Positions 24,815 through 32,432 of a DNA stretch of 64,000 nt are shown here, piece by piece. The position numbers and the translations under genes are program-made. How positions within the stretch are numbered: the stretch's first letter is position 1; every line of letters begins with the position of its first letter. The notes below the pieces were generated by a model. That model worked only from the letters and a program-made list of their open reading frames with translations, did no database searches and was not told the origin of the DNA. Source of the DNA: an uncultured bacterium (lineage in GTDB: Bacteria; Verrucomicrobiota; Kiritimatiellia; PWTM01); the NCBI GenBank assembly GCA_937139365.1, contig CAKZPT010000043.1, positions 1-64,000 on the forward strand. Direction: 5' to 3'.

Positions 24815-25551
24815 CGGACGCTCCGGGAGGCCGTCAGCAGGGCCAGCAAGTCGGCCGAGGCGGTCTCGAGCTGCGCGGTGAGCTTGGCGACGCGGCCACG
24901 GAAGAAGGCGTAGAAACCCATCGCGGGAATGCCGACGATCAGGCCGGCCGCCGTGGTGATGAGCGCCTGCGCAACGCCGGCGGCCAGGGTCATCGGCCGG
25001 GCCCGGGCCAGATCGAGCGCGACCGCGTTGAAGGCCTGCAGCATGCCCATCACCGTGCCGAGCAACCCCACCATCGGCGCGATGACCGCGATATCCATCA
25101 GGTACTGAGTCGAGTTCTGCAGCAGGGCCGCTTGGCGGCTGCCCTCGCCCTCCATCACCTCCTTCAACAGCACGGGGTCGCCGCGCTCGTTGCGCTGGAG
25201 CCAGTTGAGCGCCGTTTCGGCCACCGCCGCCAGGGCGGATCGGTTGCGGCGGCAGGCTAGCCGCGCCTCCTCGCGGCGCCCGCTGCCGAGCATTTCACGC
25301 AGGTCGTGCAGAAGGTCGGCGGGGGCGACCGCGCCGACCCGCAGCGTGGCCACCAGGTACAGGACGAACGCCAGCGCGGCGATCGAGAGCGCGCCGAGCA
25401 CGTACATCAACGGCCCCCCTGCCTTGAGGATTTCCTGCAGGGTCATCATTTTGGGGGCAGCCGCTGCGGGAGCCTCGGCCAGCGCCTCCGGCGCCCATGC
25501 CACGACTGCCGCGAGCGCCGCGCCACCCCACCAGGGCCTCGGAACCTTCAT
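24811..25551 (-). CDS. exbB: ExbB/TolQ-family proton channel protein
   Basis: An N-terminal signal-like segment ('AALAAVVAWAPEALAEA') precedes three membrane helices: 'LMYVLGALSIAALAFVLYL', 'DIAVIAPMVGLLGTVMGML' and 'AQALITTAAGLIVGIPAMG'. The last two contain the conserved Thr/Gly pattern of MotA/TolQ/ExbB channels. It has 246 residues. The cleavable leader before the first helix is a form seen in Verrucomicrobia-like ExbB. The start at ATG 25551 follows GGGGAGATC. It is first in the exbB-exbD-TPR operon and lies about 110 bases downstream of the tRNA-Thr gene on the same strand. Confidence 0.92.
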   Translation of the reverse strand: MKVPRPWWGGAALAAVVAWAPEALAEAPAAAAPKMMTLQEILKAGGPLMYVLGALSIAALAFVLYLVATLRVGAVAPADLLHDLREMLGSGRREEARLACRRNRSALAAVAETALNWLQRNERGDPVLLKEVMEGEGSRQAALLQNSTQYLMDIAVIAPMVGLLGTVMGMLQAFNAVALDLARARPMTLAAGVAQALITTAAGLIVGIPAMGFYAFFRGRVAKLTAQLETASADLLALLTASRSVR

Positions 25552-25663
25552 CGTTGATCTCCCCGGCCGGCGTCGCCGGCCGTCCTGTTGCGGGTCCATC
25601 CTAGACCGTGTGAGCAGGAATTCAACCGCGGCGATGGGAGAAACGAACACGGCGGGCATGACC

Positions 25664-25739
25664 TGGAGCCAACGGTCGGGGTCGAACCGACGACCTGCGC
25701 ATTACGAATGCGCTGCTCTGCCGACTGAGCTACGTTGGC
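25664..25739 (-). tRNA. tRNA-Thr, anticodon CGT
   Basis: The reverse strand folds into a full cloverleaf of 76 bases including an encoded CCA. The acceptor stem is GCCAACG/CGTTGGC with discriminator T. The D arm is TAGCTCAGTCGGCAGAGCA, the anticodon stem is GCGCA/TGCGC around the loop TTCGTAA, and the T arm carries GGTTCGA. The anticodon CGT reads threonine codon ACG, which should be heavily used in a GC-rich genome. A strong promoter lies directly upstream. Confidence 0.95.
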
Positions 25740-25757
25740 GCCCCGTCGAAATCCGCT

Positions 25758-25785
25758 ATGGTACGGTCGAACGCGCCGCTGTCAA
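25758..25785 (-). promoter_or_regulatory. promoter of the tRNA-Thr gene
   Basis: Reverse strand: a perfect consensus TTGACA (25785-25780), 16-base spacer, then TACCAT (25763-25758), ending 18 bases before the 5' end of the mature tRNA. A consensus -35 is rare in this window and fits a stable-RNA gene. Confidence 0.6.
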
Positions 25786-25794
25786 GGAACGCCG

Positions 25795-25823
25795 TTGAAC
25801 CGTTTTTACGGCGTTGTTATCAT
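25795..25823 (+). promoter_or_regulatory. candidate leaderless promoter for the small membrane protein
   Basis: TTGAAC (25795-25800) and TATCAT (25818-25823) are spaced by 17 bases. The -10 matches 5 of 6 consensus positions and ends exactly 6 bases before ATG 25830, placing the expected transcript start at the codon itself. It lies back to back with the tRNA promoter. Confidence 0.45.
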
Positions 25824-25829
25824 GGCGCC

Positions 25830-26054
25830 ATGGTCGGGCGGCATCGGCATCGGCATCCGTGGGGGCTGCCGGGGTTTCTTTGGACGCTGGCGCTGCTGAT
25901 CGTCGCAGCGGGGGGGAGCTTGGCGCTGGTCCTCCATCCCGATGTCGGAATCCGCTATTCGCGCGCGACCCTCCACTTCGTGGTGGCGGCCACGGCCGTG
26001 CTGGCCGGCCTGTGTGTGATCGCCGCGACGGCAAACTGGTGGCTCCGCCGCTGA
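25830..26054 (+). CDS. small two-TM membrane protein, unknown function
   Basis: The 74-residue product has a His/Arg-rich start ('MVGRHRHRHPWG') and two hydrophobic helices ('FLWTLALLIVAAGGSLALVL' and 'FVVAATAVLAGLCVIAATA') joined by a short loop, then ends 'WWLRR'. I recognise no family. The initiator is chosen as 25830 because it lies just below a promoter-like pair; no Shine-Dalgarno sequence is present. It precedes the broken sulfatase by 56 bases but has its own candidate promoter. Confidence 0.5.
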   Translation: MVGRHRHRHPWGLPGFLWTLALLIVAAGGSLALVLHPDVGIRYSRATLHFVVAATAVLAGLCVIAATANWWLRR

Positions 26055-26076
26055 ACGCAGAGGGTCCCATGCTCCG

Positions 26077-26104
26077 TTGCAACCACGGAGGGACGCGATA
26101 TGCT
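26077..26104 (+). promoter_or_regulatory. candidate leaderless promoter of the second sulfatase
   Basis: TTGCAA (26077-26082) and TATGCT (26099-26104) are spaced by 16 bases. The -10 ends 6 bases before ATG 26111, and there is no ribosome-binding site between them. Confidence 0.4.
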
Positions 26105-26110
26105 CGGACC

Positions 26111-27532
26111 ATGAGCCTCCGACATTTCGCAGCGGCCGCCACCGTCGGCATCGGGATGGCCATCGCGGGGTCGGCCGCCCCCGCAGTCCGTTCCCCGAAC
26201 GTGTTGATGATCGCCGTGGGCGCCCTTCGCCCGCAGCTCGGCTGCTACGGGGATCCCATCGTCCGCTCGCCGTACCTCGACCGGCTGGCCGCGCGGGGCG
26301 TCGTGTTCGAGCGCGCCTGCTGCCAACAGGCCCTCTGCTCCCCATCGCGCATCTCGCTGATGGCCGGGCGGCGGGTGGAAATCACGCGCATCCTGAGCAA
26401 CGGGCCGAGCCTGCGCAGCACGATGCCGGACGCGGTCACGCTGCCGCAGCTCTTCGAATCCGACGGATGGTTCACCTGCAGCCTGGGCAAGGTGTGTCAC
26501 GTCGGGATCGACGATCCCAATTCGTGGAGCGTCCCGTCGTGGCAGCCGACGATGCCGCGGTATGGCCCGGAGGGGCAGGAAATCGTGCGCGCCCGCCGGG
26601 CGGCGCTGAAGACCAGAGGAGCGCCCATCCCCGAACGGGGGCCCGGCGCGCCGCACTACGGCCCGGCGTTCGAGGCGCCGGAGGTCCACGACGACGAACC
26701 GGCCGACGGCGACACAGCGCGCCAAGCGGTTGAGACGCTGCGCGAACTGGCGGCGATGCGACGGCCCTTCTTCCTCGCCGTGGGATTTCTCAATCCGCAT
26801 GTGCCGTGGGTCGCGCCGAAGAAGTATTGGGACCTGTACCGCGCCGAGGATCTTCCGCTGCCGACCGACTCCGCCCCACCGGTCGGAGCGCCGGCGTTCG
26901 CGGCCACGACCGGTGAGGATTTGTATTGGTACACCAACGTGCCCGCCGACCGGCGGATCCCGCCGGAGTTCGGCCGCCGGCGCCTCCACGGCTACCTGGC
27001 GGCGATCAATTACGTCGACGCGCTGATCGGACGGATTTTCGACGAGCTGGGGCGTCTGGGGCTGGAGACCAACACGATCGTGACGGTCTGGGGCGACCAC
27101 GGTGACTACATGGGCGGGCACGGTTGATGGGGCGGAAAGCACAACAACTACGAGGGTGCGACACGCGCCCCGCTGATCGTCGCCGCCCCGAACCGACGCG
27201 CCCGGGGCGCACGGTGCCGCGCCCTGGTCGAGTTTGTAGACATCTACCCGACGCTGGCCGAACTGGCCGGATCGACCATCTCGCCGGGCCTAGAGGGCCG
27301 CAGCTTCGCCACCCTGCTCGACGATCCGTCGGCCCCTCGCAAGCCAGGGGCGATCAGCCAGTACCCCAAAGGCAGGCGGCTGGGCACCGCACTTCGCACC
27401 GGCCGATACCGCTACGTCGAATGGACCGACCCGGCCGAAACCCGGAACTTGGCCTCGGAGGCGCCGCCGGAGCTGATCGCACGCCTCAAGGCCGTCCTGG
27501 CCGAACTGCGGTCGGCGAGGGCCGGCCGGTGA
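26111..27532 (+). pseudogene. iduronate-2-sulfatase-like sulfatase, interrupted by TGA and lacking metal-site aspartates
   Basis: After a signal peptide ('MSLRHFAAAATVGIGMAIAG') come the formylglycine motif 'ALCSPSRISLMAGRR', 'SLGKVCHVG', 'FLNPHVPWVAPKKYW', and 'VWGDHGDYMGGHG'. At 27125-27127 an in-frame TGA follows, then the same frame continues 'WGGKHNNYEGATRAPLIV' through 'FVDIYPTLAELAG' to the natural end at 27532. A Trp-to-stop change fits. Independently, the metal-binding pair usually seen as VDDLRP is 'AVGALRPQLG' here, so both Asp residues are gone and the enzyme would be inactive even if read through. The stop overlaps the GTG of the GH16-like gene. Confidence 0.82.
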
Positions 27533-28380
27533 GACGCCGCCACGTGTCCCTCCTCGCAGCGATCTCCGCGGCGGCCGGGCATGCCCTGGCCGCCACGGAG
27601 GCGGGGCCGGTGGATCACTCGCCGTATGTGCCGCCGGGCTGTGTCCTCGAGTGGCACGATGAGTTCGACGAACCCATCCGCCCCGAAGATTGGCTCACGA
27701 TCCACCGGCCGCCTCGACGCGGCGGCTGGCTCATTCATGACCGCAGCGCCGTACAGCACGCCGATGGCCATCTGCTGCTTATGGCGTTCGAGCAGGACCG
27801 GGAGGTTCTGGCCGGATGGATCACGACCCAGGCCTCCTACCGCCGCCGTCACGGGTACTTCGAGACGAAGGTCCGGCTTCCTACCGAAGTCGGGCTTCGG
27901 GCCGCCGCCTGGCTGATGTCACCGGTTCTGGGCCGCGAATTCGACCGCCCGGACCGCTCGGGGGCCGAGGCCCAGTTGTTCAGCTTCCTGCCGGCTGCGC
28001 CGGCGGACCGGCGGCTGTCGCAGGGCGTGTATTGGAACCCTTACGAGGGCACGCCATATCTCTCCACCAACCGCTCCGGCCTCGTCCAGACCCTCTCAAA
28101 CGCCCCGCCTCAGCGCTGGGCAGGCACCATGGTAGAGATGCCCGCCGGGGCGACCAACGGCGACCCCTGTGTGTTCGGCCTGCTCTGGACCGAACGCTCC
28201 TATGTGTTTTCGGTGAACGGCCGCCCGACGTTCTGGACCGCGCGGGGGGTGTCGCAAGTCCCGCAGTTTCTCTCCATCGCCCTGCTGCCGCCGCCCCGGA
28301 CACCGCAGCGGCCGATCGCGCTCGAGCTGCCCATGACCGTTCGGGTGGATTACGTCCGCGTCTACGCGCCGCCGCCCTGA
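27529..28380 (+). CDS. secreted GH16-like (concanavalin A-fold) protein with altered catalytic motif
   Basis: A signal peptide ('VSLLAAISAAAGHALAATEA') is followed by a laminarinase-type β-jelly roll: 'VLEWHDEFDEPIRPEDW', 'RRHGYFETKVRLPTEVGLR', 'AAWLMSP', and terminal 'MTVRVDYVRVYAPP', all in GH16 order. At the active-site strand, where GH16 enzymes have ExDxxE, the sequence reads 'GAEAQLFSFLP': the first Glu remains, but the Asp is Gln and the acid/base Glu is Ser. It may bind glycans without cutting them, or belong to a divergent subfamily. It has 283 residues. GTG 27529 overlaps the sulfatase stop (GTGA), so the two were coupled. Confidence 0.72.
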   Translation: MRRRHVSLLAAISAAAGHALAATEAGPVDHSPYVPPGCVLEWHDEFDEPIRPEDWLTIHRPPRRGGWLIHDRSAVQHADGHLLLMAFEQDREVLAGWITTQASYRRRHGYFETKVRLPTEVGLRAAAWLMSPVLGREFDRPDRSGAEAQLFSFLPAAPADRRLSQGVYWNPYEGTPYLSTNRSGLVQTLSNAPPQRWAGTMVEMPAGATNGDPCVFGLLWTERSYVFSVNGRPTFWTARGVSQVPQFLSIALLPPPRTPQRPIALELPMTVRVDYVRVYAPPP

Positions 28381-28731
28381 AGAGGCAGGTTGCCGCAACG
28401 GTCCCGCCGCTCGCTTCCGCGCAGTAGCCGGCGCCAGTCTGTCGGCGGCGTTGCCATTCGGCGTCGAGATCCTTTGAGGGTACGGGGCGAAACGCGCGAT
28501 CGTGCCGGGTCACCTCCGGGCTGGTCGGCCGAGCTCTCGCAGAGCCCGGGCCGCGATCGCGATGGGCACGGTAGGACGCAGGCGGGCTTGTCGCCCTTGT
28601 CCGCTGTCTCCCCGGCGGGGCACCTCTAGGACGAGGGAGGGAGAGGCTGCGAGCGCAGACTGCCGGGCGGCGGCCGCGTAGTCGCAGGGCCCTTTTTTTG
28701 CTATGGTGCATCCGGAAACTGGGAGAGCGCC
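28381..28731. other. 351-base gap without a supported gene
   Basis: Short open frames here have no recognisable features. A run of seven T at 28693-28699 follows the palindrome GGGCCC and could belong to a terminator of the GH16-like transcript, but no strong stem was found. Near the end, TATGGT (28702-28707) and GGGAGAG just before ATG 28732 may serve the next gene. Confidence 0.4.
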
Positions 28732-30056
28732 ATGAATCCGATTCCACCGGACACCGAAGCCGTGTACCCGCAGCGGCTCCGCCGCTATGTGGCGGCGCTG
28801 CGGAACGAAAAACCGGACATGGTGCCGGTCCGGCCGTTCGCCGCCGAGATGACCGCCGTCCCCTGCGGCTACACGTGTCAGCAGGTGACGCACGACTACC
28901 GGCTGGCGTTCGACGCGGCCGTCCGCTGCTGCAAGGAGTACGGGTGGGACGCCGCCGTTCCGAACATGGTCTGCGTCTGGACCGGCCTTACGCAGGCCCT
29001 CGGCCTCCGCTATTACGGTATCCCGGGCCTCCACATGCCGGTGGACACGGGCTTCCAGTACCGCGGCCCGGCCCGGGGGAGGAGTTCATGCTCGCCGACG
29101 AGTACGACGCCCTGATCGCCGATCCCTGCGGTTTTCCGTACGACGTATGGCTGCCGCGGATCTCCACCGAGATCGTCGGTCCCGGCCGGCCCAACACCCG
29201 CCGCAACAACCTCGCGCTCGCAAAGGGCGCGATGGCCATGGAGGTTACCTGGGCCTGGCCGAGGACCTTGTGGAGCAGCCCGGGAAAGTTTTGGCCACCT
29301 GCGAGGCGTTGATGCCGCACCTCTTCCACGTCGCCAACCCGACGGCCGCCCCACAGAAGCTGGTTCCGGTGGGGTTCCGGATGCACCGCGGCTGCATCCC
29401 GTTCGTCGCCCGGGAGGATTTCGAAAACATCTTCTGGCCCACTTTCAAGCCGATCTTCATCGAGTTGTGGCGCAACGGCCACCAGACGCTGTTCTACGCC
29501 GAGGGCAACTGGGACGCCTACCTCGACCGCTTTGCCGAGCTGCCCGAGCCTGAGCATCGCCTACCACGTGGACCGCGGCGACCTACGGCTGGCGCGCCGC
29601 AAGCTGCACCGGAAATCCGCGATCAGCGGCGGCGTGCCGAACTTCGAACTGGCCTACCGCTCGCCGGCCGAGGTGCGGGAGACGGTCCGCGCGATCCTGC
29701 GCGACGTCGCGGCCGAAGGCGGCTACATCCTGGACGCCTCCGCGATCATGCAGAACGAGGTCCGTCCGGAAAACGTCCGCGCCATGACCGAGGCCGCGCG
29801 GGAGTTCGGGGTCTACGACTCGCCGACGCCGGGGTGGGACCACCTCCGCCCGCCCGCCGAGGGGGCCACCGCCGTTCCGCCCGCGCCAGAACTGGCCGCG
29901 CCCCACGACATCGCGCCAGGCATCTGCCGCGCATGGGAGGAGGAGGCGGCCGATCACCCGCCGATCCAGGGCGATCCGGAGTTGGTCCGGCGCATCTGGC
30001 ACGAGGTCGAGGGGTACGCGCACGCGTTCATCTGGCAGGTGCTGCTCTCGTTCTGA
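28732..30056 (+). pseudogene. uroporphyrinogen decarboxylase-family (MtaA/CmuA-like) protein with three frameshifts
   Basis: The conserved sequence is spread over several frames: 'VAALRNEKPDMVPVRPFAAE' and 'YYGIPGLHMPVDTGFQYRGP' in the first; 'GEEFMLADEYDALIADPCG' and 'YDVWLPRISTEIVG' in a second from about 29080; 'LGLAEDLVEQPGKVLATCEA', 'HRGCIPFVAREDFENIFWP' and 'YAEGNWDAYLDRFAEL' in a third from about 29245; and 'IAYHVDRGDLRLARRKL' to the end from about 29555. The first break lies in CCCGGGGG. In PVC genomes this branch (corrinoid methyltransferase-like, not haem synthesis) is often found with demethylation systems, but no corrinoid protein is nearby. GGGAGAG supports ATG 28732. The remnant abuts the cytochrome gene (TGATG). 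Confidence 0.75.
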
Positions 30057-32413
30057 TGCGCGCGATGCCGTTCATGGCTGTTGCCGCCTGGACCGCGGCC
30101 GCCGCTTCGGACGGAACGCTGGCGCCGCTGCCGGCGGAGGGCCCACCGCTGGGCGCCATCTTCACGGGATCGTCCGCCTGCCGCGACTGTCATCCGCGGT
30201 TTTACGAGTTGTGGGAATCGTCCCATCACGGTCGCGCGATGCAGCCAATCGCCGCCGTGCTGGGGCGCCGCGACATCGATCCGATGCCCGAGCCGTTGAC
30301 GATCGGCCCTTACACCTACCGGATGGACATCGACGGCAACCGAGCCGAGATGACCGAGACGGGGCCGGAGGGCCCGCGCCGGTACCCGGCGTTGTACGCG
30401 CTGGGTGGAAAGAACATCTTCTACTTCCTCACGTTGCTGGACGGCGGCCGGCTCCAGGTGATGCCCCTGGCGTTCGACGTGACCACCCGCCGGTGGATCG
30501 ACACCACCGGCAGCATGGTCCGGCACGCCGAGGGCCTGCCGGACGAGCCGCTGTACTGGAAAGAACGGCCGCTGACCTTCAACACCTCGTGCTTCGACTG
30601 CCACGTCAGCCAGCTCTCGCGCGGCTACGATCCCGCCACCGACACGTACCGCACCACCTGGAACGAACCGGGCATCAACTGCGAGGTCTGCCACGGGCCG
30701 GGCGGCGAGCACGTCCGCGCCTTCCGCGAGGCCGCCGCGCGCGGCGCGCCGCCCCCGGCGGACCTGCGCATCATCCGCATGAAGGACCTGACGCCGGAGC
30801 AGCGCAACGACACCTGCGCGCCCTGCCATGCCAAGATGCGACCCCTGACGCCGGGCTTCGTTCCGGGGCAGCGTTTCTTCGACCACTACGACCTGGTCAC
30901 CTACGAGCACTCGGACTACTACCCCGACGGCCGCGATCTGGGCGAAAATTACACGATGACCTCGTGGCGCATGAGCCCATGCATCCGGGACGGCCGCCTC
31001 GACTGCCTCCACTGCCACACCTCCAGCGGACGTTACCGGTTCCACGGCACCAACGCCAACCACGCCTGCCTGCCCTGCCACCGGCAACACGTTGAGAACG
31101 CCCCCGCCCACACCCATCATCCGCCGGGCAGCCGGGCCGGCGAATGCGTCGCCTGCCACATGCCGATGACCGTCTTCGCCCAGATGCGCCGCAGCGACCA
31201 CTCGATGCGCCCCCCCGCGCCCGCCGCGACAATCGCCTTCGGCTCCCCTAACGCGTGCAACCTCTGCCACACCAACCAAACGCCCCAGTGGGCCGACGAG
31301 CACGTCCGGCGGTGGCGGCCGCGCGACTACCAGGCGCGCATCCTGCGGATCGGCCACCTCGTCCGCACCGCCCGCTCGAATGACTGGAGCCGCCTGGACG
31401 AGATCCTCGCGTACCTGGGCAGCACCGACCGCGAGGAGATCGTCGCCGCCTCCCTCCTTCGCCTGCTGCCCGAGTGTCCAGACGCCCGCGTCGCCGCCGC
31501 CGCGCACGAACGGCTGGCCGCCGATCCCTCGCCGCTCGTCCGCGCCGCGGCCGCCGAGCTCCTCGCCCATCACCGCACGGATCCGCGCGTCCGCGACGCC
31601 CTCCTCGCCGGTTGCCGCGATCCGTTCCGGCTGGTCCGCATCCGCAGCGCCATCGCGCTGTCGGGGACCGAACCTCAGCTTTCCGCCGCCCGGCTCGCGG
31701 ACTTCGAAGCGGCCATGCAGGAATACCTCGCCTCGCTCGAATGCCGGCCCGATGACTGGGCCTCGCATTACAACCGCGGCAACCTCCACCTCGACCGAAA
31801 CCAACTGCCCGCCGCCATCGCCGCCTTCCAGGTCGCCGTCCGGCTCGGCCCGGAACAGTTGATGCCCTGGGTGAACGGCGCGATGGCCCACGCCCGCGCG
31901 GGCGATCTGTCCACCAGCGAATCGTGGCTACGTTCGGCGCTGCGGCTCAATCCGACGAATGCGGTGGTGAACTACAACCTCGGCCTCGCCATCGCCGAAC
32001 GCGGCGACCGCGCCGCGGCCGAGCGGTTCCTCCGACAGGCCCTCCAGAGCGACCCTCGCATGGCCGAGGCCGCCTACAACCTCGCCGTCCTCGTCGGCGA
32101 TCGGGCGCCCGGCGAGGCTGCCGAGCTTGCCGCCCGCGCCGCGCGCTTCCGGCCGCAGGACGCCCGCTACAAGTGGACCCAGGCTTTCTACCTACACCGC
32201 GCCGGCCGCACCGCCGAAGCGTGCGCCGCCCTCGAGGAGCTCATGGACCGCCGACCCATGTACCCGGACGCCGTCGTCCTGCTGGGCGAATCGTACGAAA
32301 GCACGGGGCGCCTTGAGGACGCCCGTCGGGTCTACCGTCGCGCTCTCGACGATCCATCCCTTCCCCCCGAGGTCGGCCGGCGCGTCCGCACACGGCTGCG
32401 CGCCATGCTTTGA
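30056..32413 (+). CDS. octaheme c-type cytochrome with HEAT-like and TPR domains
   Basis: The 785-residue protein has a signal peptide ('MPFMAVAAWTAAAASDG') and eight CxxCH haem-attachment motifs between about residues 40 and 400 (CRDCH, CFDCH, CEVCH, CAPCH, CLHCH, CLPCH, CVACH, CNLCH). A HEAT-like stretch follows ('DPSPLVRAAAAELLAHH', 'DPFRLVRIRSAIALSG'), then about six TPR units ('ASHYNRGNLHLDRNQLPAA', 'VVNYNLGLAIAERGDRAAA'). It should be periplasmic and carry electrons; the haem region resembles the cytochrome c554/NrfB-type proteins. It is fully open, in contrast to the frameshifted gene before it. The start ATG 30056 overlaps that gene's stop. No haem maturation genes are in the window. 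Confidence 0.88.
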   Translation: MRAMPFMAVAAWTAAAASDGTLAPLPAEGPPLGAIFTGSSACRDCHPRFYELWESSHHGRAMQPIAAVLGRRDIDPMPEPLTIGPYTYRMDIDGNRAEMTETGPEGPRRYPALYALGGKNIFYFLTLLDGGRLQVMPLAFDVTTRRWIDTTGSMVRHAEGLPDEPLYWKERPLTFNTSCFDCHVSQLSRGYDPATDTYRTTWNEPGINCEVCHGPGGEHVRAFREAAARGAPPPADLRIIRMKDLTPEQRNDTCAPCHAKMRPLTPGFVPGQRFFDHYDLVTYEHSDYYPDGRDLGENYTMTSWRMSPCIRDGRLDCLHCHTSSGRYRFHGTNANHACLPCHRQHVENAPAHTHHPPGSRAGECVACHMPMTVFAQMRRSDHSMRPPAPAATIAFGSPNACNLCHTNQTPQWADEHVRRWRPRDYQARILRIGHLVRTARSNDWSRLDEILAYLGSTDREEIVAASLLRLLPECPDARVAAAAHERLAADPSPLVRAAAAELLAHHRTDPRVRDALLAGCRDPFRLVRIRSAIALSGTEPQLSAARLADFEAAMQEYLASLECRPDDWASHYNRGNLHLDRNQLPAAIAAFQVAVRLGPEQLMPWVNGAMAHARAGDLSTSESWLRSALRLNPTNAVVNYNLGLAIAERGDRAAAERFLRQALQSDPRMAEAAYNLAVLVGDRAPGEAAELAARAARFRPQDARYKWTQAFYLHRAGRTAEACAALEELMDRRPMYPDAVVLLGESYESTGRLEDARRVYRRALDDPSLPPEVGRRVRTRLRAML

Positions 32414-32432
32414 GCCGGCTCGCTCTCCCTTC

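Noticed and set aside
25679-25730. Possible additional tRNA or hairpin RNA on the forward strand opposite tRNA-Thr
   Set aside because: The complement of a tRNA also folds, but the conserved TAGCTCAG and GGTTCGA elements are on the reverse strand only.
27125-27127. TGA in the sulfatase as selenocysteine or as recoded Trp
   Set aside because: No SECIS-like hairpin was found nearby, the position is not a catalytic Cys, and TGA ends many intact genes here, so recoding is unlikely.
29147-30055. A very long open frame joining the URO-D region to the cytochrome
   Set aside because: Only part of it matches the URO-D family before a frameshift; the cytochrome has its own ATG and signal peptide at 30056.
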